A DNA stretch of 64,000 bases from Kineococcus endophyticus (GCF_040796495.1 NZ_JBFNQN010000017.1:1-64000), one strand, 5' to 3'. Counted from the first letter of the stretch, positions 18,000-27,183 are shown. A program made the numbers and translations. The notes: generated by a model from the sequence alone, not told the origin.

Positions 18000-19148
18000 G
18001 TGACCAGCGAGTTCCCGTCGTCCGCCCCGACCACGCCGCCCGTGCCCGGACCCTCCGTCTTCGGTCCCGGCGTCGACGCGTTCCGTGAACGGGTGCAGCA
18101 GTCGGTGCAGCCGCCCACGGCCCGGCCCACGCCCAGCACCCCCGCTGCCCCTGTCGCCTCGGTCGGCACGCCCGCCCCGGAACCCGCTCCCGAACGGGTC
18201 GCAGCACCCGTGGCGCAGGAACCCGTGGCGCAGACTCCTGTCGCGCAGGCTCCTGCCGAGACCGCGCCCGAGCCGCGGAACGTGCAGGAGGAGATCGAGC
18301 TCGGTCCGCAGAACGGCCCGACGGGGCGACCGGTCCCGGTCTTCCCCGTCCCCGCCCCGCTGGACCGGCACGGGCCCGCGCGCGTCATCTCGATGTGCAA
18401 CCAGAAGGGCGGCGTCGGCAAGACGACGACCACCATCAACCTCGGTGCGGCGCTCGCGGAGTACGGGCGCCGGGTGCTGCTCGTCGACTTCGACCCGCAG
18501 GGCGCCCTGTCGGCCGGGCTGGGCATCAACCCCCACGAGCTCGACAAGACCGTCTACCAGCTCCTCATGGAGCGCGGAACGGACGTGCGCGAGGTCATCC
18601 GCGAGACCGCGGTCGAGGGGCTGGACCTGCTGCCGGCGAACATCGACCTGTCCGCCGCCGAGGTGCAGCTCGTCGGGGAGGTGGCGCGCGAGAGCGTCCT
18701 CGCCCGCGCGCTGCGGCCGGCGCTCAACGACTACGACGTCGTGCTCATCGACTGCCAGCCGTCGCTGGGCCTGCTGACGGTCAACGCCCTCACTGCCTCG
18801 CACGGGGTCCTCATCCCGCTGGAGTGCGAGTTCTTCGCGCTGCGCGGGGTGGCGCTGCTCGTGGAGACGATCGAGAAGGTGCAGGAGCGGCTGAACCCGG
18901 CGCTCGAGATCGACGGGATCCTCGCGACGATGTACGACGGTCGCACCCTGCACAGCCGGGAGGTCGTGACCCGGGTCGTGGACGCCTTCGGTGACGACGT
19001 GTTCCACACGGTGATCGGTCGGACGGTCAAGTTCCCGGACGCCACCGTCGCCGCGGAACCCATCACGTCCTACGCCGCGAACCACCCCGGCGCCGAGGCC
19101 TACCGGCAGCTCGCGCGCGAACTCGTCGCCCGCGGGGACGCGGCCTGA
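18000..19148 (+). CDS. ParA-family ATPase with proline-rich N-terminal extension
   Basis: A 382-residue ParA/Soj-type ATPase equivalent to Rv1708, the gene upstream of scpA in actinomycetes. About 125 N-terminal residues are disordered, rich in Pro/Ala/Val, with imperfect repeats (APVAQEPVAQTPVAQAP). The deviant Walker A follows (NQKGGVGKTTTTINLGAALA), then VDFDPQG (Walker A') and LIDCQPSLG (Walker B). No parB or parS lies nearby, so a role in positioning or in SMC/ScpAB function is inferred from context. The GTG at 18000 has GAGGAAG about 11 bases upstream; GTG 17988 is an alternative. A TAAGGT -10 box overlaps the xerD stop. Confidence 0.88.
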   Translation: MTSEFPSSAPTTPPVPGPSVFGPGVDAFRERVQQSVQPPTARPTPSTPAAPVASVGTPAPEPAPERVAAPVAQEPVAQTPVAQAPAETAPEPRNVQEEIELGPQNGPTGRPVPVFPVPAPLDRHGPARVISMCNQKGGVGKTTTTINLGAALAEYGRRVLLVDFDPQGALSAGLGINPHELDKTVYQLLMERGTDVREVIRETAVEGLDLLPANIDLSAAEVQLVGEVARESVLARALRPALNDYDVVLIDCQPSLGLLTVNALTASHGVLIPLECEFFALRGVALLVETIEKVQERLNPALEIDGILATMYDGRTLHSREVVTRVVDAFGDDVFHTVIGRTVKFPDATVAAEPITSYAANHPGAEAYRQLARELVARGDAA

Positions 19149-19290
19149 AACCTGCCGCAACGTAAGGGTTTCGGGTCCTCCGATGGCTCCCCGTGCAGCC
19201 TCCGGAACGCTCGGTGACAGTTTGTCCCCCGGTCGGTCCTGATCTCCGCAGAACCCCCGCAGAGGGCCGCCCGGCGGGGTAGCGACGGGC

Positions 19291-19296
19291 TAGTGT
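19291..19296 (+). promoter_or_regulatory. possible -10 box for NRPS-like gene
   Basis: TAGTGT lies about 50 bases before the GTG of the adenylation-thioesterase gene, inside the 198-base gap after parA. With the GGGAGGGGG ribosome site it would give a leader of roughly 45 bases. No clear -35 was seen. Confidence 0.3.
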
Positions 19297-19346
19297 GCCG
19301 CCCACGAGACCGGTCCGCTGGGCCGGTCGGGGGAGGGGGCTCACCC

Positions 19347-21956
19347 GTGGGGGAACACGCAGGGACGGACGTCGTGGGCGCTGGGTTCACGAGGTTCTCC
19401 GAGGAACACGCTCAGGGGCAGTTGCTGCCGCGCATCGTCGACGTCGCGCTGGCGCGCGCCGACGAGTTCGTCGTGGCCGACCCGGGCACCCGGCTCACCG
19501 GGGCCGGGCTGCTGCAGCGGGCCGCCCTCGTGCGCGAGGCCGTGCTGGCGCACCACCGCGCCGACGACCGCGATCCCCAGGAGGTGCCCGTCGCCGTCCT
19601 GCGCGGTCACGACGCCGGGGCCGTCGCGGCCGTCGTGGGCGTGGTCGCCTCCGGTCACCCCGTCGTGGTCCTGGACCCCACGACCCCCGCCGTCCGCCTG
19701 CGGCACTACGTCGACGCCGCCGGCGCGACGCTCGTCGTCAGCGACGCCGAGCGGCGCGCGACGGCCGCCGAGGTCGCGGGGACCGTCGTGGACCCCGACT
19801 CCCACGTGGGGGCCGGAGACCTCTCGGACCACCTCGCGGCCGCCTCGGCCCTGCTGACGCGCACGGCCGCGCCCGACGACGTGGCCGTCATCGTCTACAC
19901 GTCCGGGTCGACGGGGAAGCCCAAGGGCGTCGCCTGCGACCACCGCTCGATCCTGCACGACACGTGGGTCAATTCCGAGGCCACCGGCGCCTACCCCGCC
20001 GGCAGCGTCGTGGCCCACCTGCTGCCCATGGCGTTCAGCGCCGGCACGACCCCGACGCTGGCGGGTCTGCTGGCCGGGTCGCGCCTGGAGCTGTTCGACC
20101 CCCGCCGCCGGTCGGTCACCGAGCTGCCCGCGTTCCTGCGCGAGGTCGGGGCCGACGTGCTGCTGGCCTCGCCCGCGATCCTGCGCGGTGTCGTCACGAC
20201 GCTGGGGCCGCAGGGCCGCCTGACGGGCCTGGGGACCGTGACGATGGCGGGGGAGACGGTGCACGGCGCCGAGCTGTCGGCCGTGCGCCGCGCCGTCGGC
20301 CCGGACTGCGTGCTGCGCAACCGCTACGGCTCCACCGAGACGTGGCTCATGACCGAGTACGCGATCAGCGGCGACGACGAGGCGCCCGAGGGCGCCACCC
20401 CCGTGGGCTGGGCCGTTCCCGGGGCACGCCTGCAGGTCGAGCTGGAGGACGGGACCCTCGCCGACACCGGGACGGGCCGGGTCGTCCTGACGTCCCGCTG
20501 GCTCGGCGGCCGTTACTGGAAGAACCCGGAGAAGACGGCCGAGGTGTTCGCCGACAACCCCGACGGGTCCCGCACGTTCCGCACCAGCGACGTCGGCACC
20601 CTCGGTCCGGATGGCTGCCTGCGCCTGCTCGGCCGCAGCGACCACAGCGTGAAGATCCGCGGTCTGCTCGTCGAACCCGGCGAGATCGACGCGCTGCTGT
20701 TCGCCCAGCCGGACGTGCGCGAGGCGCTCGTCGTGGGCCGTCCCAACCCCCGCACCGGTCGCACGGGTCTGGTGGCCTACGTCGTCCCCGAGGGGTCCCG
20801 GCCGCAGGCCTCCGCCGTGCGCGCGGTGGTGCGCGAGAACCTGCCCTCCCACATGGTCCCCGAGCACGTCGTGTTCCTCGACGCCCTGCCCCGCACCGAA
20901 CGCGGCAAGCTCGACCGTTCCCAGCTCCCGGAACCCCCGCGCAGCAGCGCCCCGTACGAGGTGCCGCGCTCGAGCTGGGAGGAGGTCGTCCACGAGCAGT
21001 TCTGCGCGGTCCTGGAACTCGAGGGCATCTCGATCTTCGACGACTTCTTCGAACTCGGCGGCGACTCCCTGGCGGCCGAGGCCCTCGTCAGCCGCATCGA
21101 GTCCCTGGGCGCCGACGGGGTGAACACGACCGGTGGCACGTCCATCGTGGCGGCCGCACCGACCGTGGCCTCCTTCGCGGTGGCCGTGCGGTCGCAGACC
21201 CGCAGCGCGCGCCCGACGCTCGTGCCGCTGCGCACCGAGGGCGAGGGCCGGCCGCTGTTCCTCGTCGCCGGGGCCGGTGGCGCGGCGCTCGCCCTGCGCA
21301 CCCTGGCCCAGCGCCTCGTGCCCGGGTTCCCCGTCCTCGGCCTGCAGGCCAACGGGTTGGAGAACCGGGCCCTGCCGGACTGGTCGGTCGAGCGGATGGC
21401 GCGCCGGCACGTCGCGACCGTGCGCGAGCAGCAACCCCAGGGGCCCTACCGCCTCGCGGGGCACTCCCTCGGCGGCCTCATCGCCCTCGAGATGGCCCAC
21501 CAGTTGCGCCGCGCGGGCCAGGAGGTCGAACTCCTCGCGGTCCTCGACTCCTTCCCGCCGAACCCCGCGCTCGTGCCGGTGCCGCAGTACCCGGGGTTGC
21601 AGGCCAAGGCGAAGGAAGCCCTCTCGCTGGCGCTCACGGGCATCAAGGCGCACCCGGGCCTCGGGCACTACGTGCGGTTCTTCCGGCAGGGGAACTTCCT
21701 GCAGCGCAGGTACACGACGGACGTCTACCCCGGCCGCACGCTCGTCGTCGTGGCCGCCGACGACGTCGACGCGTCCGCGCGCCGGCAGTGGGAACCGCAC
21801 CTCAGCGGCAGCTTCGACATCGTCCCGGTCCCCGGGGAGCACATGTCGATCCTGCGCGACCCGCGCGTCGACGCCGTCGCCGAGCAGTTGTCGCGCGAGA
21901 TGACCGGCGAGCGGCTCGAGGTCCGGTCGCCGTCGGAGGAACTCGCCGGGCACTGA
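19347..21956 (+). CDS. A-T-TE NRPS-like synthetase without condensation domain
   Basis: An 869-residue stand-alone enzyme with three domains. The adenylation domain has core A3 (VYTSGSTGKPKG, about residue 181), A5 (NRYGSTETW, 324), A7 (FRTSDVG) and A10 (RTERGKLDR, 516). The carrier domain has the phosphopantetheine serine in FELGGDSLAAE (about 570). The thioesterase has GHSLGG (about 704), an Asp in VLDSF and a His in GEHMSIL. There is no condensation, reductase or second module. The A4 region reads LPMAFSAGTTPT, without the usual FD of amino-acid-activating domains, so the substrate may lack an alpha-amino group. GTG 19347 follows a GGGAGGGGG ribosome site. The product is unknown. Confidence 0.88.
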   Translation: MGEHAGTDVVGAGFTRFSEEHAQGQLLPRIVDVALARADEFVVADPGTRLTGAGLLQRAALVREAVLAHHRADDRDPQEVPVAVLRGHDAGAVAAVVGVVASGHPVVVLDPTTPAVRLRHYVDAAGATLVVSDAERRATAAEVAGTVVDPDSHVGAGDLSDHLAAASALLTRTAAPDDVAVIVYTSGSTGKPKGVACDHRSILHDTWVNSEATGAYPAGSVVAHLLPMAFSAGTTPTLAGLLAGSRLELFDPRRRSVTELPAFLREVGADVLLASPAILRGVVTTLGPQGRLTGLGTVTMAGETVHGAELSAVRRAVGPDCVLRNRYGSTETWLMTEYAISGDDEAPEGATPVGWAVPGARLQVELEDGTLADTGTGRVVLTSRWLGGRYWKNPEKTAEVFADNPDGSRTFRTSDVGTLGPDGCLRLLGRSDHSVKIRGLLVEPGEIDALLFAQPDVREALVVGRPNPRTGRTGLVAYVVPEGSRPQASAVRAVVRENLPSHMVPEHVVFLDALPRTERGKLDRSQLPEPPRSSAPYEVPRSSWEEVVHEQFCAVLELEGISIFDDFFELGGDSLAAEALVSRIESLGADGVNTTGGTSIVAAAPTVASFAVAVRSQTRSARPTLVPLRTEGEGRPLFLVAGAGGAALALRTLAQRLVPGFPVLGLQANGLENRALPDWSVERMARRHVATVREQQPQGPYRLAGHSLGGLIALEMAHQLRRAGQEVELLAVLDSFPPNPALVPVPQYPGLQAKAKEALSLALTGIKAHPGLGHYVRFFRQGNFLQRRYTTDVYPGRTLVVVAADDVDASARRQWEPHLSGSFDIVPVPGEHMSILRDPRVDAVAEQLSREMTGERLEVRSPSEELAGH

Positions 21957-22104
21957 CCTCGCCGGTTCCGGGCAGGGCCTCACCCGAAGCGCGGACAGCG
22001 GGTCACCGCCGGTTCCGCCGGCCGGGTGAACGGGCTGTTCCGGACGGCGGAACCGCTCGCGGAACGTCATCGGCGCCCGAGGTGCCGCTGGCACCGTCGA
22101 GGAC

Positions 22105-22875
22105 ATGCCCACCGCCTCCCGCTCGCTCCCGCACGCCCGGGTGCCCGCCGCCCCGGCGGGCCCCGCAGCCATCGCGTCGGCCCGCCCCGCGACCGGTCCC
22201 CGCCTGCCGGGTCCGGTCCGGGAGCGCCGGCCGGTGCTCACGGCCCTCGGCCTCGTGCTCGTCGTAGCGGGCGCGCTGGGCAGCGCCGTCGTGGTGCACC
22301 GGACGGGCGAGCGGGTCGACGTCCTGGTCGCCCGCGACGACATCGCGCCCGGCCAGCTCGTCACGGCTGCGGACCTGCGCACCGCCCGCGTGGCGGCCGA
22401 CGGCGCGGCCGTCGTCCCGGCCGACGCGCTGCAGAACTTCGTCGGCACCCACGCCACGACGCGGATCCCGGCCGACACGCTCGTCAACCGGACGATGTTC
22501 CTCGCCGGCGGCACGGTGCCCGCGGGGTCCGCCGTCGTCGGCGTCGTCGTGCGTCCCGAGCAGCGCCCCACGGCGCCGCTCGTCGCCGGTGACGTCGTCC
22601 GGGCCTACCTCGTCGCCGCCGACGGGGCCACGACGGTCAGCGGCCAGCCCGCCGGGACCGTCCTGCTCGAAGCCGCCCGTGTCGTCGGCGGCAGCACCCC
22701 CGACAGCCCGTCGCTCGGGGCCGGCGACGTGACGGCGTCCGGAGCGGGCGACGTCTCCCTCCTGGTCCCCGAGGCCGACGCCGCGTCCGTGGTCGCGGCC
22801 GCCGCCGCGGGGCAGGTCGCCCTCGTCCGGCTCGCCGGCGCGACCGTCCCGACCGTCGACCTGGCCGGGAGCTGA
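22105..22875 (+). CDS. cpaB: Flp pilus assembly protein CpaB/RcpC
   Basis: A 256-residue exported or membrane-anchored protein. An N-terminal hydrophobic helix (residues 44-64, VLTALGLVLVVAGALGSAVV) is followed by a SAF-type domain (VLVARDDIAPGQLVTAADLR), the hallmark of CpaB/RcpC. In Tad systems this protein helps build the secretion channel or stabilise the pilus. It opens the Tad cluster, with the following gene 3 bases downstream. The 148-base gap upstream of it holds GC-rich inverted motifs (GGTTCCGCC, GGCGGAACC) but no promoter I can name. Confidence 0.8.
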   Translation: MPTASRSLPHARVPAAPAGPAAIASARPATGPRLPGPVRERRPVLTALGLVLVVAGALGSAVVVHRTGERVDVLVARDDIAPGQLVTAADLRTARVAADGAAVVPADALQNFVGTHATTRIPADTLVNRTMFLAGGTVPAGSAVVGVVVRPEQRPTAPLVAGDVVRAYLVAADGATTVSGQPAGTVLLEAARVVGGSTPDSPSLGAGDVTASGAGDVSLLVPEADAASVVAAAAAGQVALVRLAGATVPTVDLAGS

Positions 22876-22878
22876 CCC

Positions 22879-23718
22879 GTGGGTGTCGTGACCTTCCTGT
22901 CCGCCAAGGGGTCCCCGGGCGTGACGACCACCGCGTTGCTCGCCACCGCGCTGTGGCCGCGACCGGCGCTCCTGCTGGAGGCCGACCCGGCCGGCGGCGA
23001 CGTCGCCGCCCGTGTCCTCGCCGCCGACGGCGGGCTCCTCGACACCTCCCGGGGGCTGCTGCCGCTGCTCACCGCCGCCCGCCGGGGCCTGGACGCCGCG
23101 TCGGTCGTGGAGCAGGCGCAGCCCGTCGCGGGCGGCAGCCGCGTCGTCCTCGGCCTGAGCGGCCCGGAACAGGCGGCCGCGGCCGGACGGGGCTGGGCGG
23201 CGCTCGCCGCCGCCGTGGCCGAGTTGTCCGGCCCGTCGGCGGCGGACGGCGACCTCCGCAGCACCGACGTCCTCGTCGACGCCGGTCGCGTCGGCGCCGC
23301 GCCCGTCCACCTGGACCTGCTGCGCGCCAGCGACTGCGTCGTCCTCCTCGTCCGCGCCGATGTGGCGGCGGTCCTGCACGCGCGAGACCGGCTCCGCCTC
23401 CTGGGCGGCGCCCTGCGCCGCCGCGACGGTCTGCTGCCCCGCACCGGCGTGGTCGTCGTCGGGGACCCCGGCCGCCGCGCGGGCGAGGCCGCCTCCGCCG
23501 TCGAGGCTCTGCGCGCCGTCGGACCCTGGGTCGACGACCTCGGACGGCTGCCCCACGACCCGGCCGGTGCCGGGGTCTTCGCCGGGGCGCCCGTGTCCCG
23601 TCCCGAACGGACGGCGCTCGTGCGCGCCGGGCGCACCGTCGTCGACGACCTCGTCGCCGGCCTTCCCGTCGCGCCCCCCGCCGCCGCTGCCGCGACCGAC
23701 CAGGAGAGCGCCGCGTGA
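22879..23718 (+). CDS. CpaE/TadZ-like MinD-family protein with degenerate P-loop
   Basis: The 279-residue protein begins with a MinD/ParA-like strand and loop (VTFLSAKGSPGVTTTALLAT), but the loop reads KGSPGVTT, with Val where the P-loop Lys (GK[T/S]) should be. The first (signature) lysine is kept. LLEADPAGGDVAAR is the Walker A' region. Position between cpaB and tadA identifies it as the TadZ/CpaE equivalent, the protein that places the pilus apparatus at its cell site. Atypical Walker motifs are known in some TadZ proteins, so this may be a structural, non-hydrolysing member. Its stop overlaps the tadA start. Confidence 0.78.
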   Translation: MGVVTFLSAKGSPGVTTTALLATALWPRPALLLEADPAGGDVAARVLAADGGLLDTSRGLLPLLTAARRGLDAASVVEQAQPVAGGSRVVLGLSGPEQAAAAGRGWAALAAAVAELSGPSAADGDLRSTDVLVDAGRVGAAPVHLDLLRASDCVVLLVRADVAAVLHARDRLRLLGGALRRRDGLLPRTGVVVVGDPGRRAGEAASAVEALRAVGPWVDDLGRLPHDPAGAGVFAGAPVSRPERTALVRAGRTVVDDLVAGLPVAPPAAAAATDQESAA

Positions 23719-25037
23719 GCACCGCCCACCGCCCCGACCACGAGCTCGTCCGCCACGTCCGGCAGGCCGTCGCCGACCGGCTCACCGCGTTCCGCCGCCG
23801 CGAGGACGCCGCCGGACGGCCGCCGCTGTCGACCGCCGACGAACGCCAGTTCGCGCGGTCCCTCGTCGTGCAGGTCCTCGAGGACCACGCCCGCGCCGAG
23901 CTCGCCGCCGGCCGGGAACCCCTCACCGCGGCCGGGGAGGAGTCCGTGGCCTCCGCCGTGGGCGCCGCCCTGTTCGGCGTGGGCCGGCTGCAGCCGCTCC
24001 TGGAGGACCCCGACGTCGAGAACGTCGACGTCAACGGGTGCGACCGCGTCTTCGTCAGCTACGCCGACGGCCGGGAGGAACTGCACGACCCCGTCGCCGA
24101 GTCCGACGAGGACCTCGTCGACCTCGTCCAGGTCCTGGCCGGGACGGTGGGGCTCGCGAGCCGGCCGTTCGACGCCGCGAACCCGCAGCTGGACCTCCGG
24201 CTGCCCGACGGGTCGCGCCTCTCGGCCGTCATGGGCGTCTGCCGCCGCCCGGCCCTCAGCATCCGGCGCGCGCGGCTGTCGACCGCCACGCTCGCCGACC
24301 TCGTGGCCTCCGGGACCATGACCGAGGACCTCGCGCAGTTCCTGCGCGCCGCCGTCCGCGCCCGCAAGAACATCATGATCGCGGGCTCCACGAACTCGGG
24401 GAAGACGACGCTCCTGCGTGCGCTCGCGGCCGAGATCGGTCCGCACGAACGCCTCATCACCGTCGAACGCGCCCTGGAACTCGGCCTCGACGCCCAGCCC
24501 GGGCACCCCAACGCCGTCGCCTTCGAGGAACGGCTGCCGAACTCCGAGGGCCGGGGCGCGGTGACGATGGCGGACCTCGTCCGCCGCTCGCTGCGCATGA
24601 ACCCCAGCCGCGTCATCGTCGGAGAGGTCCTCGGCGACGAGATCGTCACGATGCTCAACGCCATGAGCCAGGGCAACGACGGTTCGCTGTCGACGATCCA
24701 CGCGAACTCCTCCGCGGAGGTGTTCAACCGCATCGCCACCTATGCGCTGCAGGCGTCCGAACGCCTCCCCGTCGAGGCCACCCACCTGCTCGTCGCGGGC
24801 GCCGTCGACTTCGTCGTGTTCCTGCACAAGCAGAACACCCACCACCTCGGCGGCGGGCTGCGCCGCGTGGTGGCGAGCGTGCGCGAGGTGACGGGTGTCG
24901 ACGGGCGGGTGCTGAGTTCGGAGGTCTTCCTGGCCGGCCCGGACGGGACGGCCCGGGCGCACGCCCCGCTGCAGTGCGCCGACGACCTCGCCGCCGCCGG
25001 CTACGTCGCCCCGGCCGTGGAGCGGTGGGCCTCGTGA
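23715..25037 (+). CDS. tadA: Tad pilus secretion ATPase TadA/CpaF
   Basis: A 440-residue GspE/VirB11-type hexameric ATPase that powers Flp pilus assembly. The N-terminal domain (DVENVDVNGCDRVFV) is followed by Walker A (GSTNSGKTT, about residue 223), the acidic Asp/Glu boxes, Walker B-like VIVGEVLGDE, and the histidine box GSLSTIHANSS. The protein is cytoplasmic and docks on TadB/TadC. GTG at 23715 overlaps the preceding stop, and the tadB start overlaps its own stop. Confidence 0.93.
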   Translation: MSTAHRPDHELVRHVRQAVADRLTAFRRREDAAGRPPLSTADERQFARSLVVQVLEDHARAELAAGREPLTAAGEESVASAVGAALFGVGRLQPLLEDPDVENVDVNGCDRVFVSYADGREELHDPVAESDEDLVDLVQVLAGTVGLASRPFDAANPQLDLRLPDGSRLSAVMGVCRRPALSIRRARLSTATLADLVASGTMTEDLAQFLRAAVRARKNIMIAGSTNSGKTTLLRALAAEIGPHERLITVERALELGLDAQPGHPNAVAFEERLPNSEGRGAVTMADLVRRSLRMNPSRVIVGEVLGDEIVTMLNAMSQGNDGSLSTIHANSSAEVFNRIATYALQASERLPVEATHLLVAGAVDFVVFLHKQNTHHLGGGLRRVVASVREVTGVDGRVLSSEVFLAGPDGTARAHAPLQCADDLAAAGYVAPAVERWAS

Positions 25038-25909
25038 GCGGTGCTCTGGGACTCCTCGCGCCCGAACTGCTCGCCGCCCTCACCGCGACGGTCGCCGGCG
25101 GGGGCGTCCTCCGCGTCGTCCTCGGTCTGCACGGCCGGACCGGCGCGCCCAGTTCCCGCCCCGGCCGGCAGCGGTCGGTGTCCGGGCGGCGGGTCCTGCT
25201 CGCCGTCGGCGCCGGGGTCCTCGCCCTCGTCCTGACCCGCTGGGTCGTCGCCGGCGTCGGCATCGGCCTCCTCGTGGCGGGCTGGCACCGGTTGCTCGGC
25301 GGCAGCGCTCAGGAACAGCGCGGCACGGCCCGCATCGAGGCCCTCGCCACGTGGACGGAGTCCTTGCGGGACACCATCGCCGGCGCCATCGGCCTCGAAC
25401 AGGCCATCCCGGCCACCGCGGCCACGTCGGCGCCGGCCCTGCGACCGGCCCTGAACCTCCTGGTCGACCGCCTCCGGGTGCGCGAACCCCTCCCGGACGC
25501 GTTGCTGCGCTTCGCCGACGACGTCGACGACCCCAGCGCCGACGTCGTCGTGGCGGCCCTCGTCCTCAACGCGCGGCTGCGCGGCCCGGGTCTGCGCGAC
25601 GTGCTCACCGCGCTCGCGGCCTCCACGCGCGAGGAGCTCGACGTCCGGCGCCGCATCGAGGCCAGCCGCCGCAGCATCCGCCGCAGCGTCCAGATCGTCC
25701 TGCTCATCGTCCTCGGCGTCATGGGCCTGCTCGCGGTGTTCAACCGCGACTACGTCGCGCCCTACGGATCGGTGACCGGCCAGTTCGCGCTGGTCGTCGT
25801 CGCCGTCCTCCTGGTCGCCGGTCTCGCCTGGTTGCGTCGGCTCGCCCGCGTCGACCCGCACGACCGTTTCCTCGCCGTCCGGGCGGGCGTGCGGGAGGTG
25901 GCCCGGTGA
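25034..25909 (+). CDS. tadB: Tad pilus inner-membrane platform protein TadB
   Basis: A type II secretion F-domain protein of 291 residues. Two hydrophobic segments near the N terminus (LLAVGAGVLALVLTRWVV and neighbours) and two at the C terminus (VQIVLLIVLGVMGLLAVF, LVVVAVLLVAGLAWL) flank a cytoplasmic helical domain (TWTESLRDTIAGAIGLEQAI). With TadC it forms the membrane platform on which TadA acts. It is coupled to both neighbours by 4-base overlaps. Confidence 0.88.
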   Translation: MSGALGLLAPELLAALTATVAGGGVLRVVLGLHGRTGAPSSRPGRQRSVSGRRVLLAVGAGVLALVLTRWVVAGVGIGLLVAGWHRLLGGSAQEQRGTARIEALATWTESLRDTIAGAIGLEQAIPATAATSAPALRPALNLLVDRLRVREPLPDALLRFADDVDDPSADVVVAALVLNARLRGPGLRDVLTALAASTREELDVRRRIEASRRSIRRSVQIVLLIVLGVMGLLAVFNRDYVAPYGSVTGQFALVVVAVLLVAGLAWLRRLARVDPHDRFLAVRAGVREVAR

Positions 25910-26868
25910 GCGAGTTCCAGGCCGCCCTCGCGACGGGCGCGCTCGCCGGCGCCGGACTCGTCGTCCTGACCGCGGCGCTCGTCCCCGCGCGCGAGTCCGT
26001 CGGCGCCCGGATCGCGCGGTTGGACGACGCCCGGCGTTCCGCGCACCGCCGGGTGCTGTCCGACGCCGAAGCCGCCGCCTCGACCGCGCCCGACCGCGGG
26101 GTGTTCGGCCTCTCCGCCGTCCTGGGACGGACGGTGGCGCGGCTGGGTGACCGGCTCGAGGTGCTGGCCGCGGACCGCGGCTGGCGGTTGCGGCGGTCCC
26201 GCGCCGACCTCGCCGTCCTCGGCCGGGGGACGGGGGAGTTCCTGGCCACCAAGCTGGTCGCCGGGGTGCTCCTGCTGCTGCTCGTCCCGGTGTGCTGGGC
26301 GGTCCTGCGCACGTGGGGCGTCCCGCTGCCGGGCGGGGTTCCGCTGGCGCTCGCCCTCCTGCTGGGTGCCTGCGGGTTCCTCGCGCCCGACCTCGCCCTG
26401 CGGGCGGAGGCGGCACGCCGCCGCCGCGACTTCCGTCGGGTGGTCGGGGTGTTCTCCGACCTGGTCGCCATGAACCTCGCCGGCGGCCGCGGGTTGCCCG
26501 AGGCGCTCCTCGGGTCGGCGTCGGTCAGCGACTACTGGGCGCTCGTCCGGATCCGCCAGGCCCTCGCCGGTGCCCGGTTGGCCGGCGGCACCCCGTGGCA
26601 GGCGCTCGGGGACCTCGGTGCGGAACTCGCGGTTCCCGAACTGGTCGACCTCGCGGGCGCGCTGGCCCTGGCCGCCGACGACGGCGCGACGATCCGCGGT
26701 TCCCTCGCCGCGCGGGCGGCGACGTTGCGCCGCAAGGACATGGCCGAGGTCGAGGGTGAGGCGGGCGAGAAGTCGCAGTCGATGCTCGTCGCCCAGCTCG
26801 TCCTGTGCACCGCCTTCATGGTGTTCCTCGCCTTCCCGGCCGTGCACAACCTGCTGGCCACCGCGTGA
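25906..26868 (+). CDS. tadC: Tad pilus inner-membrane platform protein TadC
   Basis: A 320-residue T2SSF-type membrane protein. Hydrophobic segments occur near the N terminus, near residues 110-165 (LVAGVLLLLLVPVCWAVL, ALALLLGACGFLAPDLAL) and at the C terminus (LVLCTAFMVFLAFPAVHNLL). The conserved cytoplasmic stretch (DFRRVVGVFSDLVAMNLAGG) matches TadC proteins. GTG at 25906 overlaps the tadB stop. A 63-base spacer rich in ACCCGAACC-like units precedes the pilin gene. Confidence 0.88.
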   Translation: MSEFQAALATGALAGAGLVVLTAALVPARESVGARIARLDDARRSAHRRVLSDAEAAASTAPDRGVFGLSAVLGRTVARLGDRLEVLAADRGWRLRRSRADLAVLGRGTGEFLATKLVAGVLLLLLVPVCWAVLRTWGVPLPGGVPLALALLLGACGFLAPDLALRAEAARRRRDFRRVVGVFSDLVAMNLAGGRGLPEALLGSASVSDYWALVRIRQALAGARLAGGTPWQALGDLGAELAVPELVDLAGALALAADDGATIRGSLAARAATLRRKDMAEVEGEAGEKSQSMLVAQLVLCTAFMVFLAFPAVHNLLATA

Positions 26869-26931
26869 ACCCCACCCGAACCACCCGCGCCACCCGAACC
26901 CGCACCACCCAGAACCCCGGAGGAGAACCCC

Positions 26932-27183
26932 ATGACCCGCACGACCCGCAACCCCGCGACACGACGGACCGCGCCGCTGGCCTCCTTGGTGCAGCGCGTG
27001 CGGCGCGCGGCGGAGACCGGTCGCGACGCGGGGGCCTCGGCCCTGGAGTGGGCCGTCATCGCGGCCGTCGTCGTGGTGGCCGCCTCGCTCATCGGCGGCG
27101 CGGTCTACAAGATCGTCCAGGACAAGAGCAAGGACCTGCAGACCTGCGCGACCGTCGCGGTCGGCGCCTCCTGCGGAACGTGA
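26932..27183 (+). CDS. flp: Flp-type pilin precursor
   Basis: An 83-residue prepilin. A basic leader is followed by GASALEWAVIAAVVVVAASL, the class IVb pattern with cleavage after Gly and Glu at position +5 of the mature protein. A short C-terminal part with two cysteines (DLQTCATVAVGASCGT) could form a disulphide. It is the likely main subunit of the Tad pilus. A GGAGGAG ribosome site precedes the ATG, and this is the only gene of the cluster set off by a spacer, as expected for a highly translated subunit. No prepilin peptidase (TadV/CpaA) gene is present in the window. Confidence 0.9.
   Translation: MTRTTRNPATRRTAPLASLVQRVRRAAETGRDAGASALEWAVIAAVVVVAASLIGGAVYKIVQDKSKDLQTCATVAVGASCGT

Noticed and set aside
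19341-22571. A 1076-codon minus-strand frame opposite the NRPS-like gene and cpaB
   Set aside because: It spans two real genes and shows no recognisable domain, as expected of a shadow frame.
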